Below, piece after piece: positions 14,231 through 53,477 of a DNA stretch of 64,000 nt (the stretch's first letter is position 1; the number at the start of each line of letters is the position of its first letter). The stretch comes from Mycteria americana (Eukaryota > Chordata > Aves > Ciconiiformes > Ciconiidae): positions 5,134,562 to 5,198,561 of the forward strand of contig NC_134367.1 of NCBI RefSeq assembly GCF_035582795.1, read 5' to 3'. The notes under the pieces were generated by a model. It was not told where the DNA came from. It did no database searches and worked only from the letters and a program-made list of their open reading frames with translations. A program made the translations under genes and the position numbers.

Positions 14231-17200
14231 AAACGCTCGGGGCAGAAATTACTCTCAAACGGCACTTGCCTGTGTGCTGGGCTGGATAACTATTTTACAG
14301 CCTATTGCTTGACAGGATGTTGGGAAGGGGGCGAGGGGAAGGGGGGAGGTCGGGGAAGCAAAGCGGGCAGGGCAAGCTCCTTATCACCCCGCACGGAGGG
14401 GAGAAGGGGCCGGTTTGGGGCCGTGCAGACCCCACGAGAAGGGGGAGAGGGTTGCAGAGCTGAAGGAGCTCTATAAGAGGCTGGGGGAAGGATGAGCTCT
14501 TTCCTAGGTCTTCCTCTCACCTGTCCCAGCTTTAGCAGGAGCTTACCTTGACCCTGGCTATCACTGGGGACAACCCAACTTTCCCCCCCGCCGCATCAGC
14601 TCTCATTTCTTGCCTTGCATTAGCTTTGTCCGAGCGTGTTTCTGAGCAGGGGCCATCCCTCCTGGCAGGGGTTGTAGCCCAGACTACAGAAAGAGCCTCC
14701 CGGAGCCGTGTGTCAGGTGTTTTTGGCAAATAAAAGAGACTGGGAAAGGCTGCCTGCACGGGGATGGGGCAACCGCATGTAAACAGGGAGAGATGGAGAA
14801 AGCATTGCAGCAAGGCGAAAACAACCGTGTAGCCTTCATTTTCTGCACCGGGAGAGATAAGTAGCTGTAAAATATTTCCCGCAGGTCAGTAACACAAGTA
14901 CGTAGATGTACACAAACACACACGCGTGATTTCTACAGCTAAGGGAGGGGGAAAGCCCTTCGTGGCTGTGCACACCCGTCCTCCAGAACTGCACAACGCC
15001 CCAGCCCAGTGTGTGTTTTGGGGCGGAGGTATTGCTCCGCAGCGGCGAGAAAACCGCTATAATTAGCACCTTTTCTCCAGAAGGGAAACCCTCTGCAACC
15101 AACTCTCCCTTCCCCCTTTCTTTTTGATGATTATTCTTTCCAAACTTTCTAAACAAGCCCCAACTTCCCGAGCCAAGCCAGAGCAAAGGAGGGGGTGGAG
15201 GAGGCGGGGGGGAACCCGCTGTTTCCAAAATGCGAGTTTACAGGTCGGGGCTGAGTTACTTTCACTCGTTTCATGTCATTCCTAAGTTAAAGTTTAAAGA
15301 AACCTTTGAAGCGTAAGGAAGAAGGAGGTCCCTGCTACGCCTCGGCCATCGCCCCCGTCCTCCCCCGGCAGGGAAAGCCTCCAGGCTCCGGCTGCAATGG
15401 CAAGGTCCCGGGAAAGCAAGGCTGGAGGGGTTTTAACGAGAGTCTCCTTCACTTTCTCAGTCTTTGTCACTCATCTGTCTACAGAGTGTTTTGTGAGTGT
15501 AAGGATGAGCAGCGGATGAACAGGCGGCTCTCTGGGGCAGGTTAAAGCCGGTGTTTATTTTCCTGGTCAAACAAAACCATCTCCCACGTTCACCGCCAAA
15601 TGTTAACATAAAAATCCAGAACTTTTCGTTTTAAAATATTTCACCTCGTCCCTTCCTAGTCGTGTTATTCCGATTTTAAATAGATTTTTTAAAATCCAGC
15701 CTATTCCCGTGAAAAGCATTTATCCAAAAACGCTTCCTACCCCCATTTGCAGTTCTTGCACCACCACCCCTTCCCGTTGTTACCAGTTACCGTACTGTGA
15801 TTTTCTATACAGAGCTGGAAACAGGCTCCCTTTTTTCCCAGCCAAAATAAGATCCGCTCTGTACTGAAATAAGACAGCATCAGAGTGTAGGGGAGACCGG
15901 GGCTTGCTCTGGTCCCCATCGGTGCTCACAGCTTTTGGGCAGAGCTACAGAGCTGGCTTGGCAGGCAACGACAGCTTTCGGTTAAGTCACTGGGAGCTTT
16001 GCGGGAGCAAGGACTGTCAGGTTATGATGCTCTGTGCACCAAGAGCAAGACAAACTATTGTTAGCGCTGGTTTCATGAGGCAAAAGATCCCCCCTGGTAC
16101 TTTAATGTTTTTTTTTTACAGGGAAGAGAAATGTCCACACACGTTTCATTCATCTTGGCGTTTTAAGCGAGTAAAACTATGGATATAATTGCAATTGTAC
16201 CCAATGCTCTTTGTAAATCGCAACACGCGCTGATTTATCACCTGGAAAGAACCAAACGTTTCTGCTTTAGAGGAAATGTTCCTCTCGACCTGAGGAAAGC
16301 ATCCTCCTCGCCTGTTGTCGGAAGGGGACGGCTATTCCGCCCAGTCCGCTCTTTATTTAATGGCACTAATAATCACCGGCACAGCACCTCCCCGCGCTGG
16401 GGAGCCGGGGAGGTCACCCTGCACCGGGGAGCGCTCAGGATAGTCTTTGCCTTTGCTTTAAAAACACCTTGCCAAGTATTAAACCCTTTTTTTATTTTCC
16501 TTTTGATTTTTTTTTTTTTAGTTGTGGGGATTTTTTCATTTGCCCCATCCGGGACAGATCCGGCCCGGGGGTGGAGGAGGTTAAAAGGGTTATTGTCTCT
16601 GAAAATTCGGGTGAGAAATACACACGCAAACACACACACACTCCTTTCATTTTAGTGTTGTTTGGAGGAAGCTCCAAAGTAATTGCGGTCATTTCGTAAT
16701 TGCGTGAGATTCTGGGTTTTTTCGTCTTCATTTTAAGGAGAGAGTAGAGAGACACTCTGAACTCGTAAAATCCCTCGAGATTTCCTTCTCTCCCCCCACC
16801 AGAAAGCGTTCACAGCCAGAGGGATGACTTGCTGGAAGGGAAATCAGGGCAGCCCTTCATCCGCTGCCCCGGGGCGCCGGATCAGGCCCAGGGCCCGGCT
16901 GTGGGACCCCGGGGTCCGCGGGATGTGCGGAAAGCAAAGCCCGGCGCTGGGGGGCAGCGCCGGGGAGGGCCGGCCCTTTGCACCGGCTGGGGTCTATTGC
17001 AAGGGTTTAATTCCGTAGGCAAAAACGAGGAGCATTTTTTTTTCCCCCCTTAACTCATAAAAGTCAGTAGTGGTGCGCTAATGGGACCAGCTCCGCACGA
17101 CGAAGCGGAGCTACGCGCAGTTGTGACACGCCATGTAACACAATGTCCTGGTACAGCTGTGCACATACATAGGCACACGTCCAGCTACAGGGAAAAAATA

Positions 17201-17723
17201 TGTGTGGATGCCTGTTTACGAGAGAGACAGAGAAAACAAAGGAATTCAGCGAATATACTGGTACTGGGGATTATTTAAGACATTTGACTAGTTCCATCAC
17301 AGGGACACCAGATGTTATTTATGATGTCTCGTATAAATGTGGGCCATACCATGCAGGTGGGGAGGGAAAAGAAGGGAAAGGAAAAAAAAAAAGCAAAAGG
17401 GAAAAAAGAAAAGAAAGGACTTTACCCCAAAGGGATGAAAGACAAAAATGATGTTTATGACTATATAAATCAAGGTGAAGTTTTGTAATGGAAACTAGAA
17501 CTACCTAGAGTTTAAAAAAGAGGCTGGGGCAAGGCAGGAGAGACTGAGAGAAGGTCCCCGCTGGTCATGACTGGGAAAGCAGATTATAACATCAGACTGG
17601 TGGGGAGGGGAAGTTTTGATGAGCTAGGTTACTGCTGCTATTCATTTATTTTTAACCTTAGCCGGGGGAGAAGCTAGAAGACCAGAAAGACCCGGGGGGG
17701 GCGGAGGGAGAGAGAGAGAAAGA

Positions 17724-17803
17724 GGAAGGAAGGAAGGAAGGAAGGAAGGAAGGAAGGAAGGAAGGAAGGAAGGAAGGAAGGAAGGAAGGAAGGAAGGAAG
17801 GAA
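17724..17803. repeat. (GGAA)n microsatellite, about 20 copies
   Basis: This is an 80-bp perfect tetranucleotide array. It begins a nearly pure purine stretch that runs to 18127. ETS factors recognise GGAA cores. Confidence 0.95.
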
Positions 17804-17885
17804 AGATGGGAGAAAGAAAGAAGGAAGGAAAGAAAAAGAGAAAGAGAGAAGGAAAGACAAGGAAAGAAAGAAGGAAAGAAAGAAG

Positions 17886-18127
17886 GAAAAGAAAAGAAAA
17901 GAAAAGAAAAGAAAAGAAAAGAAAAGAAAAGAAAAGAAAAGAAAAGAAAAGAAAAGAAAAGAAAAGAAAAGAAAAGAAAAGAAAAGAAAAGAAAAGAAAA
18001 GAAAAGAAAAGAAAAGAAAAGAAAAGAAAAGAAAAGAAAAGAAAAGAAAAGAAAAGAAAAGAAAAGAAAAGAAAAGAAAAGAAAAGAAAAGAAAAGAAAA
18101 GAAAAGAAAAGAAAAGAAAAGAAAAGA
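17886..18127. repeat. (GAAAA)n pentanucleotide array, 48 perfect copies
   Basis: Forty-eight uninterrupted GAAAA units run from 17886 to 18125, followed by GA. The absence of any interruption suggests a young, length-variable array. The ORF of lysine, arginine and glutamate repeats across it is an artefact. Confidence 0.97.
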
Positions 18128-19988
18128 ATCAGATCTTGGCTTGTTGAAAACCTTTGGGAAAATGCAGTGGAGCAGAGGAGATCAGCAAGAATATTTCTTC
18201 TTTCCTGACTCTACGGTTCCAGACCCGCTCGTGTGCGAGCCCACCCCATCGCGGCTGGTTGCAAGCCGGGGGGAGCGGGAGGAGAACCCGGCCCCGGGGG
18301 CGGCAGGGCACGCCGGCAGCCTCCCGCAGCAGCTAACTGTACTTCGTTATAAATACATACATAGATGCGATTTGAATTTGCAACCTTGAGACTGTCGCCG
18401 GGAACCTGGGAAACTCGGGGTGAGCCCTTCCTCGCCTCGTCGGGTCCCATTTTAAAGGGAGCTCTCGGTTTCCACAAGCGGGTGCTTCTGATGAATTATA
18501 AAAGAGCTTTCTCTGGTGCTTTTTTTTTTTTTTTTAAATCCCCTTTTTACATAACTGTTGCACAGTTCTTGGACAAGAGAGAAACTTCCTGATTCCCCCC
18601 ACGTCCCCCAAACAACCCTCCCAGACTCCGCTGGGAACTGCGAGAGCTGTTTTGAAAGGTTTCATGCAAAACATATGCTCTACTAAAAATAATACCGTCG
18701 GTGCGATTAAAACAAAAGAAAACAAGACAAACTAAAAAAGCATGGCATGCATCCTGGCTTTTGGAAATCAGCTCCAGTGTCGCCGGTCTTCCCGACACTC
18801 CTGCCCGCGGGCATCCTTCACCCCACACCTGCCCGCAGCTGGGCCAAAGGGGCTGGGGAGGGGAGGTTTGGGGGGTCCCCACTCCTCGCCCTGCAAAGCC
18901 CCGCTAAAAAGGAGGAAAGGGGTTGGGGGGGAATTCCCTTTGCTCTTTTGCTCGCAGCTCCGTTGCTCCCCCCACCTCGTTTTCCCCCTGCTCGGACCCC
19001 GGGCGCTGCTGCCCCCGTCCCCCCACCCACCCGCTCGCTCCCTCCATCCCGGGCCCCCCCAAACTTGCTCCGGGCGCTTTTGCCATCATACCACGGAGAG
19101 AAAGTAGGTCACGGCTGAGTCCAAGCCTGGCTGAAGCCGAGGCAGCCGAGCCTCGAAAGCTTCCCCATAAAACAGACTTTGGGGTCGTCGTTTGCTTTTT
19201 TTTTTGTTTGTTTTTATTATGGTGATGATGATGATGATTTATTTTGGACACCTTGGGCGATCAGCTGAGTCGGCTCCTGTAGTCCAAGCTGGAAGGAGAG
19301 GGAGAAGGGAGGTAGTTTGGGAGATGGAGGTGGGGATGGATTTATTTTTTGCTATTCCCCCACCCCCCTCCGAGAGAAATATTAAGTTGCAAAAAGAGAT
19401 CCACCGCCTGTTACGGCTCCTGCACCTCTTAAACTGCCGCGCTCTCTAAAAACCAACAGATAAAACCCAACCCAGACAGGTCTTCAGAGCGGGTATTTAG
19501 CTAAAATAGTTCACCGCAGTAAAAGCGATGCTTTAAACCGGTTTCCACCCTCAGGGCTCCCTGTTTGAGCACACGTGTGTGTTTGTTTTCAGGGTGACTG
19601 TGCGGAGGGTTAAATTGACAGTCCTTTCCAGCCTCTGATTTACAGGCAAAAAAAAATGGTGCTTTCTAGAATAACTCTGAAAAACAACAACAAAAAAATC
19701 CTGAGGTCCTAATCTACCCCCCCTCCTCCTTCACCCAACCGCAGGGAAAACCCCGAGTCACTCCGGAGTGGCTCCGGGTTAGCCCTCGGGATCCGGATCT
19801 CCCCTCGGCCGAGTGGCGATTACAAACCTAAATAAAGCCGATTTGGGAATGGAGGGGAGGGGGGAGAGGTGGAGGAAGAAGTTGTTTTGGTTTGAATATT
19901 TCCTTTTGCTAATTACTGGTGCTGCAACTGTAGACCTAAAGGTAGAAAATAATCCCGCGTTGTGAATACGAACATCACTCCCGCTCTG

Positions 19989-20060
19989 TATATAAGAGTA
20001 TATATATATGTATATATATATACGTATACACACTCACATCCACGTATACATAAGTGAAAC
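19989..20060. repeat. TA/CA microsatellite
   Basis: These are imperfect TATATA and GTATAC runs passing into ACACAC, a simple repeat of about 70 bp near the presumed 3' end of TFAP2B. Confidence 0.8.
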
Positions 20061-20225
20061 GTACAGTAACACAGCAGTGAGGGAAAAAAAATGTTTCCTG
20101 ATATTGAAGGCTTACATAACATTTTCTTTTAATGGCTAATACTTTGAAAAGAAAAAGAAGATTTACTCCTAATTCAGCTGGTAAAAGCAAAATGAAACGA
20201 AAGCTCACGTTAACATGACATGAGG

Positions 20226-20231
20226 TTTATT
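20226..20231 (-). terminator. Candidate distal poly(A) signal AATAAA
   Basis: The minus strand reads ATAATAAACC here, about 5.5 kb after the stop codon. Another AATAAA lies about 100 bases upstream (20327-20332). Both precede a TA microsatellite. Confidence 0.25.
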
Positions 20232-21769
20232 ATAGGTCTGCTTAGAATGAAGAGGTAAGAGTGGTAAAAATATGGACACTTTTGAGTCAGACAGAAATAA
20301 AATACCAACATTTCTGAGAAGCAATATTTATTGTCTTTTTTTTTTTTTTTTAATGTAGAGACATGTCCTGAATTTCCCCAAAGCCTAGACTGGGAAAATA
20401 AAGACTTCTTGGCGTTATAAGTAAATCCGTCTGCAGAACCGAAGCAGCACCAACATTCAAAAAAACTGAAGAGGAAAATACAACAAAACACAACAATCTC
20501 TTTTTTTTTATTCTTATTCTTATTATTTATGTAAATCAGGTCATCACTGGACAAGAAACCAATTTCTACCCATTACCATAACAGCTTGTCTATAAAGAAC
20601 AGAAAAGATTCAGATAGGATACTAACTAGTCAAGCGGGATTTTTTTTTTGTTGGTTTTATTTTTTTCTTTTTTGTTTGTTTTTTTTTTTTACTTTTTGTT
20701 TTTAAATTCCCCCACCCATTCACAGAGGTATAGATTCACAGATAAATAACCCAAAAACTACTTGCTCGCCATATTTACACATTCCCGTTAAATTAAGCAT
20801 AAATAAATATATACAAACTCAATACTGAATGCCTCTCCGCATTTCTTCTCAGGAAGAGTCGATAAACTGATATTTCTCACTGCATGGTCAGATTTTTCAA
20901 GAAGAGGAGGTGAAAGGGATCGTTTGGGGCATAAAAGGAGAAATTTTTTTTCTTTCATCTTTCCAGTTTCTCATTCGCTTTTTCAGAGCTTTGCATTTGT
21001 TTGGGTTTTTTTCCTTTATTTCTCGCTGGCACACAATGTTTCATCTCTCTCGAAATGTTCAGGCATTTGCCAGTGTGTTTGGGGATATTTTCTTTTACTT
21101 TTTCCCTTTGTATAAGAAAATATACTATTTGTAAAAAGCCTACGGTCTCTCTCACACAGGGAAGCCGGAGGGGAGAGGGAGTTTGGCCGGATCGATCTGG
21201 CAATGCTTACGGCAGCTGAAACGAGCACCAAATTCTCCGAGAAACGTATTAAAACAGAGCCGAACAGGTCTGTGTGATAAACCGGTCAGAAAGAGATGAA
21301 CAGGGGAAGGGAATAAGCCCTTTGGGCACAGCTAAAGGTCTTAAAACCATCCTCCCCTCCTCCCTCCCAGCCCCAAATGCAAATTTGGGGATTTTGGAGG
21401 AGGCTGGTCTGGGATGCAAAGGGACTTGAAACAGCTTCTCACAGAGAATTTCTATTAGGTGGGACAAGACACGACCCGATTTTAAAGAAATCATCGGGTT
21501 GTAAAAGGATTCCCATAAAATTGGCTTCTTGTTTCCTTCACACCTTGTGTGAATAACAACCAGGAAAAAAAAAAGCCAGGGAGCGTACAAAAACAAAGAT
21601 CTTTCCAATGGAAAATAGAGAATTGTTATTTAAAAAAAAAAAAGTGAGAAAAAGAATGAAATAAAATTTACAGCAACCCACCTGTTTGGTTTGAAAACAA
21701 ACTTTTCACGGTCTCTCCTCAAACTTTTCCCTTGAGTTAAAAAGCAAAGCTGCCGTGTTAATCCTCCTG

Positions 21770-21775
21770 TTTATT
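21770..21775 (-). terminator. Candidate poly(A) signal AATAAA for TFAP2B
   Basis: AATAAA on the minus strand lies about 4.0 kb after the stop codon, close to the 3' UTR length recalled for mammalian TFAP2B. Similar hexamers lie further downstream, so this is one candidate among several. Confidence 0.3.
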
Positions 21776-24754
21776 GATTTATGATCCCAAGGAAACCAAA
21801 TCTTTTAATAACTCAATTATCAGATAAACGTCTGAGGTGCCTCGCCAACACAAGTAGTCAGGCTGGGAAAGTGCAGGGGAGCAGGAAAATGCCTTCCAGC
21901 AGGAGGCTGAGTTTAAGTTTTTGGGGGACCTCAGTCCTCAGCACTCATAGGAGCCACCGAGCGATCGATATTTCCCTCTGGGATGAGCACTAGGCTAGGG
22001 AGAAGAACAGAGATGGATATACTCCTATGCCATGTTTTCTCCCTGTTTGCATTTAAATCAGAAACCTTGTGGATTTTGTCTCCGTACTTTGGGAGCAAAT
22101 GGGGGCATCCCACTGAAATCAATGGGAATTTTACATTTGGCTTTATTTCGCCTGAGCGAAGCACAGCCTGGCATTTGCAGTCTGTCTTTTCCAAGTAGAA
22201 GGCACAAGGAGCAGATCCAAAGTTGCCAGGAGTCAACTGAAACTCTTCCCTCAACCTTCTCAAGGTTTAGGTCCTGGTCCAGGTGACCAAACCTGTGCCC
22301 AGGGGAGATTTTGGCAGCAGCAGCAGGATCAGGCCCTCACACATGCGTGAGCATGTGCACGTGTGTGTGTAGGTCTTTCGTCAAGAAGTTGCAAGTGTTC
22401 CCTCTCCTCATTAACTCACAGTGGTGGTGGGATACTGTCTTCTGCAGTTAAAAGGAGCATGCCAACATCCCCCCAAAGACAAGGAAGGACCATCCCCAAC
22501 ATCCCCCCAAAGCCTTCAGCTGGAAGATCCGGGGTCGCAGGGAGCAGGTCCCCATGCCCCTACGTGTGCAGCTGGGGAGGTGGAAGACTGAGTGCTAACT
22601 TGGGGTCTCTCCACACCCAGGAGCCCCACTGGGCTGGGTGATGCTGGAGGGCTGGACCCATGGGCTCCTCACAAAAGCTTTTTGTGGAGTACAGGCAAAG
22701 CAACATTCAACACTGTGCTCAGCTTCAATAAACAGAATAGTCTCGTCAGGAAATGCGCTTTCAGGTGGTGCCACTCATTCCTCCCCAGATACACACACAC
22801 ATACCCCTTCCCTTTCCCACACATCACTGCTGGGGCATGCCCTGCACTGGAGCTTGGATTGTCCTTCCCCAGGGGCCTGCTGAAATCGAGGATGGTTGGC
22901 ATGGGGAAGGCTTTGGAGAACCAGGGGCTGCCTGGGGGCTGCTTTTCAACCTGGGGGTCCCCAACCTACCAGTGGGGGATCCATGAGATCTACATCACCC
23001 AGGGATCCACACCTCCTCTGGTGACATCTGCAGGGGCGTGCCAGTTACCAAAGCCACTGCCAGGGACCTGCCAGGGTCAAAGACTACCTCCAACTCATCC
23101 AGTAGACCATGGAGAAGGCTTTCTGCCTCAGTTTCCCCTTTTTCTCAGGTGATATTCCCCACAGAACTCTGCCCCAGAAGAACCAAAGGTACATGAATGA
23201 GGAGCAGCTCCAGAGGGGTCAGTGCTCCTTGGGGCTGGATGATTCCTGGATTTCTATTGCTACACACGTGTCCAGCTCACAGGTAGGGAACAAGAGCCGA
23301 GACCTTCGCTTGCTGCACGAAGATTTGAAAAGCATAGCAGGCCCTCAGCTGCAGCCGTTTCTCAGGTAGCTAAGGACACTAAGGGTGACAATCAAGAGGC
23401 TCATTTGCTTTTTTTGTTTTAAGAAAATTTTGTTGGGAAATGTTGAGGGTATTGCTGAATTATTTCTCCCCCACCATCCACTTTGGATGGTATCTAGAAA
23501 CTAAAGGAAGGCTAAGGCTTCTCTTTTCTCTCTCTCCTTTTTCTGAGTTCAGGTGTGCCTGCTTGGGTGGGATTGGCTGCTGCAGCTTTACCAGGGATCC
23601 CGGGGGGGACTGACCCCACTGGAGTTTTGCCAGCGACTCCAGGAGATTTACCCACACCCAGTAACTGTTCTGACATAAGCAAAAAGATGTGTTAGTGCAC
23701 GAACCCTACCCCGCTGAGAAACACATGCAATTACTCAATACGGCAGAATCCAAACAGAAATTCATATCCTTACACTTCAGCATTATTTTTACCATAGAAG
23801 ACAAAGAAATGTATGTTAAAAAAAGAAAAGGAAAGAAATCAGACTTCTCCTCCACCCGCCCCAAAATCATATGCATAAGACATCCTGTCACACACCAAAC
23901 CACCGAGAAAAACATTAGAGTTAAGAAGTTTTTTTCCCCCTACCACACCGACTTGTTCTAAAGCAAGAGTCACAAGACATTTTTTTAAAAGCTTTCTAAG
24001 AGAAACAGATTTCCTCAGATTGAGCTCAGAAATCAGGATAGTCCCTGGCAAACCCTCCCCACTCCCATCACGAGGAACCAGCTCACATGGCAACCCTTTC
24101 CTCCCTGGGTACAAGACCCTAGTGCCAAGCAAGTGTGGTAACATTCAACACAGCTCTTATTGTCTTTGCAATATTACACCTCGATTTCAACTTATGTTTT
24201 TATCTCATTCAAATTATTCCCTTTGAGCTTCTTTAAAGAAGTGCACCTACAGAATTCGGAAACAACTGGCTTTGATTTGAAAAAGCAAAAAAAAAGAAAA
24301 GTATCAGAATATCAGAATTGTGGATTTTTTTTCTCTGTACCTGATATATTGTGTAGGGATCTCTAGTCCTCTTTGAAGAAGCTCATAAGCCAAGCGGGCA
24401 AAGCTTTAGGAAACAGAAGAAAATAAAATAGTGCATACTCCTGAGAAAGAATTACATACTCATATCACTCATTTTTTGTTGTTGTTAACAGTTCTTTAAA
24501 AATGGGGGAAGATATCTCTCACACACACTACTCAAGAAGATTAAGGACTGAAATATTGGCATAGTTAGGAATATAAAACTCCCTAGAGAAAAAGAGGAGA
24601 TCTCAGAAAATTAAGAAATCAGATAGCGCTGACATTTTACCAGACCTTACTTTCAAATTTTGCAACCCTTTATAGACAAGGCATTTTACCGTGAAAGGCA
24701 AGTACTAAATTACAAAGGTATGTTTGCATGCATGAATATGTGTGGCTATACACA

Positions 24755-24905
24755 CATATTAAATATATATATACGTATATATCCAGATATATACATATAT
24801 ATATATATATACAAACATACATAGGATACACAAGCACCCCTATCAAGTTATGTGTGTGCATACGCATATGCACACACATACGCACACACGCACATACACA
24901 CCTGT
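24755..24905. repeat. TA then CA/CG compound microsatellite
   Basis: An imperfect TATATA tract is followed by CACACATACGCACACACGCA-type runs. It lies inside the presumed 3' UTR. Confidence 0.8.
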
Positions 24906-25743
24906 AAACGCTGGTAATCTAAACAGAGAGTCTGTCTAGACCAGGAAAAACAAAAAAGTTCTTAAAAAATAGAGTTAGCGAATTCGACTGAGCTACGATG
25001 ACTTGAAACTTCCCATCTAATGGCATCTAATATTAAGACGCTGCCATGAACGCAGCTCGAACTGGCTGGTGTTGATGACTTCGTGAGAGGTCTGTGCGGT
25101 TGCCTCCCCTCCTTTCCTAGTCTAGACAGAACCAGGGTGGTGAGATGAGATGAGATGAGATGGGAAGAGTTGGGGGAAATGAGGCAATGGGGTTGCTCAG
25201 AAAAGAATGCTCTGGAAGATCATTTTAGCTAGGGTGGAGACAGGACGTCGTTCAAAAAAAAAAAAAAAAAAAGAATAAAATAAAAATAATAGCAAGACAG
25301 ACCGTGCAGCTCAAGAAATCAAAAGCACTGACACCAAAAATGTTTCTCCGATTTCTTCCAATAAGTTATTAATTTCTTTCTTTTATTATTATTATTAATT
25401 ATTATTATATTCCCCTCCCCCCAAATCATTATTTAAAAAATGTGAAAGAACAGAAGTGGGAAAAAAATCCTGGTGGTTGTCTTCACATGTTCCTGGCAAG
25501 AGACTCTGAACCACTGGTCTTGCGCCATTGTGCTCCTCTGATCTTAAATTATTGTCTTTCTTTTATTATTATTATTTTTATTATTATTATTATTATTTTC
25601 CTACCTAATAGAATTCTTCCAAAGCCCAATCCAGTATTTTTAAAGCTAAAATTAAGACGGTTTTGTTTTAAAAGATTATCTCTCTCTTTTCTCCTTTTAT
25701 TTATTTAACTTTTTTCTTTTCCTTTCTTTCTTTTTTTTTTTCC

Positions 25744-25763
25744 TCTCTCTCTCTCTCTCTCTC

Positions 25764-25765
<2 letters not shown>
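25744..25765. repeat. (CT)n / (GA)n directly after the TFAP2B stop codon
   Basis: On the minus strand the TGA stop passes directly into a GA dinucleotide run of about eleven units, then into a purine-rich tract. The coding frame is not affected. Confidence 0.9.
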
Positions 25766-52329
<26,564 letters not shown>

Positions 52330-52960
52330 GTGAAGAGCAGATGTCTGGATTCTCAGTACTTCTCTGTCTGTAATGATCCATCTATAATTGGAAATGGGGG
52401 ACAGACACCAAATCCGACGTTCCTCTTCCATCGCAACTTATATCTGTTGTCTGAAACAATAGGCTGCAGAAGTCTACCTCAATCGGATAGTAAAAAACAT
52501 TATCTATTACATAGTTACATATATCTACAGACATATATGTGACTCTATATATACATATACACACATATATAGACTTAGTCTTATGTGCAGGCATATAAAG
52601 ATATATACATATATGCAGCTGCACGTACACAGACGTACATATACATGCACATATACACACATATATCTCCGAACATATAACTTTTTCCATGTACAGACAT
52701 ATATAAATTGGCATGTTTATATATGTAAATTATATATATTCTTGCATATGTAGGCACATGTGTACTACACATTACATATGCATGTATACATACAAACCTG
52801 ATCAATTTATATAGCAGTGTATATAAACGTATATTTTTGTGTATATTTATACGCCTACACTTATATACGTGGATATACAGTGATTAAATATATGCATTAT
52901 ATAGTGCATATATCCACTGTTTTAGTAGATGCATGGATAGATAGATAGATAGATAGACAG

Positions 52961-53441
52961 AATGGAGAAATTAATGACTATTTTTTCGATCCTATTTATA
53001 TTAAAATAAAGAATAGGTTGCCTCTGCACTAGGCGATTCATCATTTACAACGAGATATTATGCTTTTCCCCACATGCAATATGCTTTTATTTACATGTCC
53101 AGAAATTATCCTCTCATATGCAGTAAAACACCAAACCAGCGTCTCGTCAAGCACAATTCAAGCAAATCTAAAAGGAGTAAATTTAGATCAATAATTTTCA
53201 TTTGAAAGCCTTACACTTCAGACTTGGACTGTATATTTTATAACTTGGAAACACTTTCTCTGGAAAAAAAAAAAAAGAAAGAAAAAGGAAAAAAAAAAAG
53301 GAGTTTAACAAACCCTTCTCTGCACACATCTGAATAGCAATTAGCTACTTTCTGAAAACGATTAAAAACAGAGTTGGATTTGTGCGTTTCCCGGGTAGCT
53401 CTCAGTTTGGAAGGGGAGAGGAGGAGTTGGACCATTTTTAA

Positions 53442-53477
<36 letters not shown>

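Larger units (their letters stand above)
14231..19860. other. CpG-rich block downstream of TFAP2B
   Basis: Dense CpG segments occur at about 14300-14530, 14930-15420, 16270-17110, 18200-18350, 18760-19180 and 19380-19860, separated by AT-rich spacers. At 16861-16980 I count about 14 CpG in 120 bp, far above the window background. No coding exon was recognised on either strand. It could be a promoter of a non-coding RNA or a methylation-protected regulatory region of the AP-2 locus. Confidence 0.55.
20226..25763 (-). other. TFAP2B: Probable TFAP2B 3' UTR and 3' flank
   Basis: The region follows the stop codon on the minus strand and has no credible ORF. Human TFAP2B is recalled to have a 3' UTR of several kilobases, so much of this stretch is likely transcribed. 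It holds a GA run (25744-25765), ATT-rich runs (25383-25409 and 25562-25601) and a TA/CA microsatellite (about 24755-24905). Minus-strand AATAAA sites occur at 22142-22147, 21770-21775, 20656-20661, 20327-20332 and 20226-20231. Which of these is the true end cannot be decided from the sequence. Confidence 0.5.

Noticed and set aside
17806..18147. 113-codon lysine/arginine/glutamate-rich ORF
   Set aside because: It is the translation of the GAAAA array and not a gene.
22462..22512. Direct repeat CCAACATCCCCCCAAAG, two copies 34 bp apart
   Set aside because: This is an isolated short local duplication in non-coding sequence, with no supporting structure around it.
22592..23152. 186-codon ORF on the plus strand downstream of TFAP2B
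   Set aside because: It is proline- and glycine-rich by composition, has no recognisable domain, and lies in the presumed 3' UTR region. It looks like a GC-driven open frame.
53444..53473. T30 run as the poly(A) tail of a processed pseudogene on the minus strand
   Set aside because: No coding similarity or target duplication was seen next to it. Long A/T homopolymers are frequent across this window.
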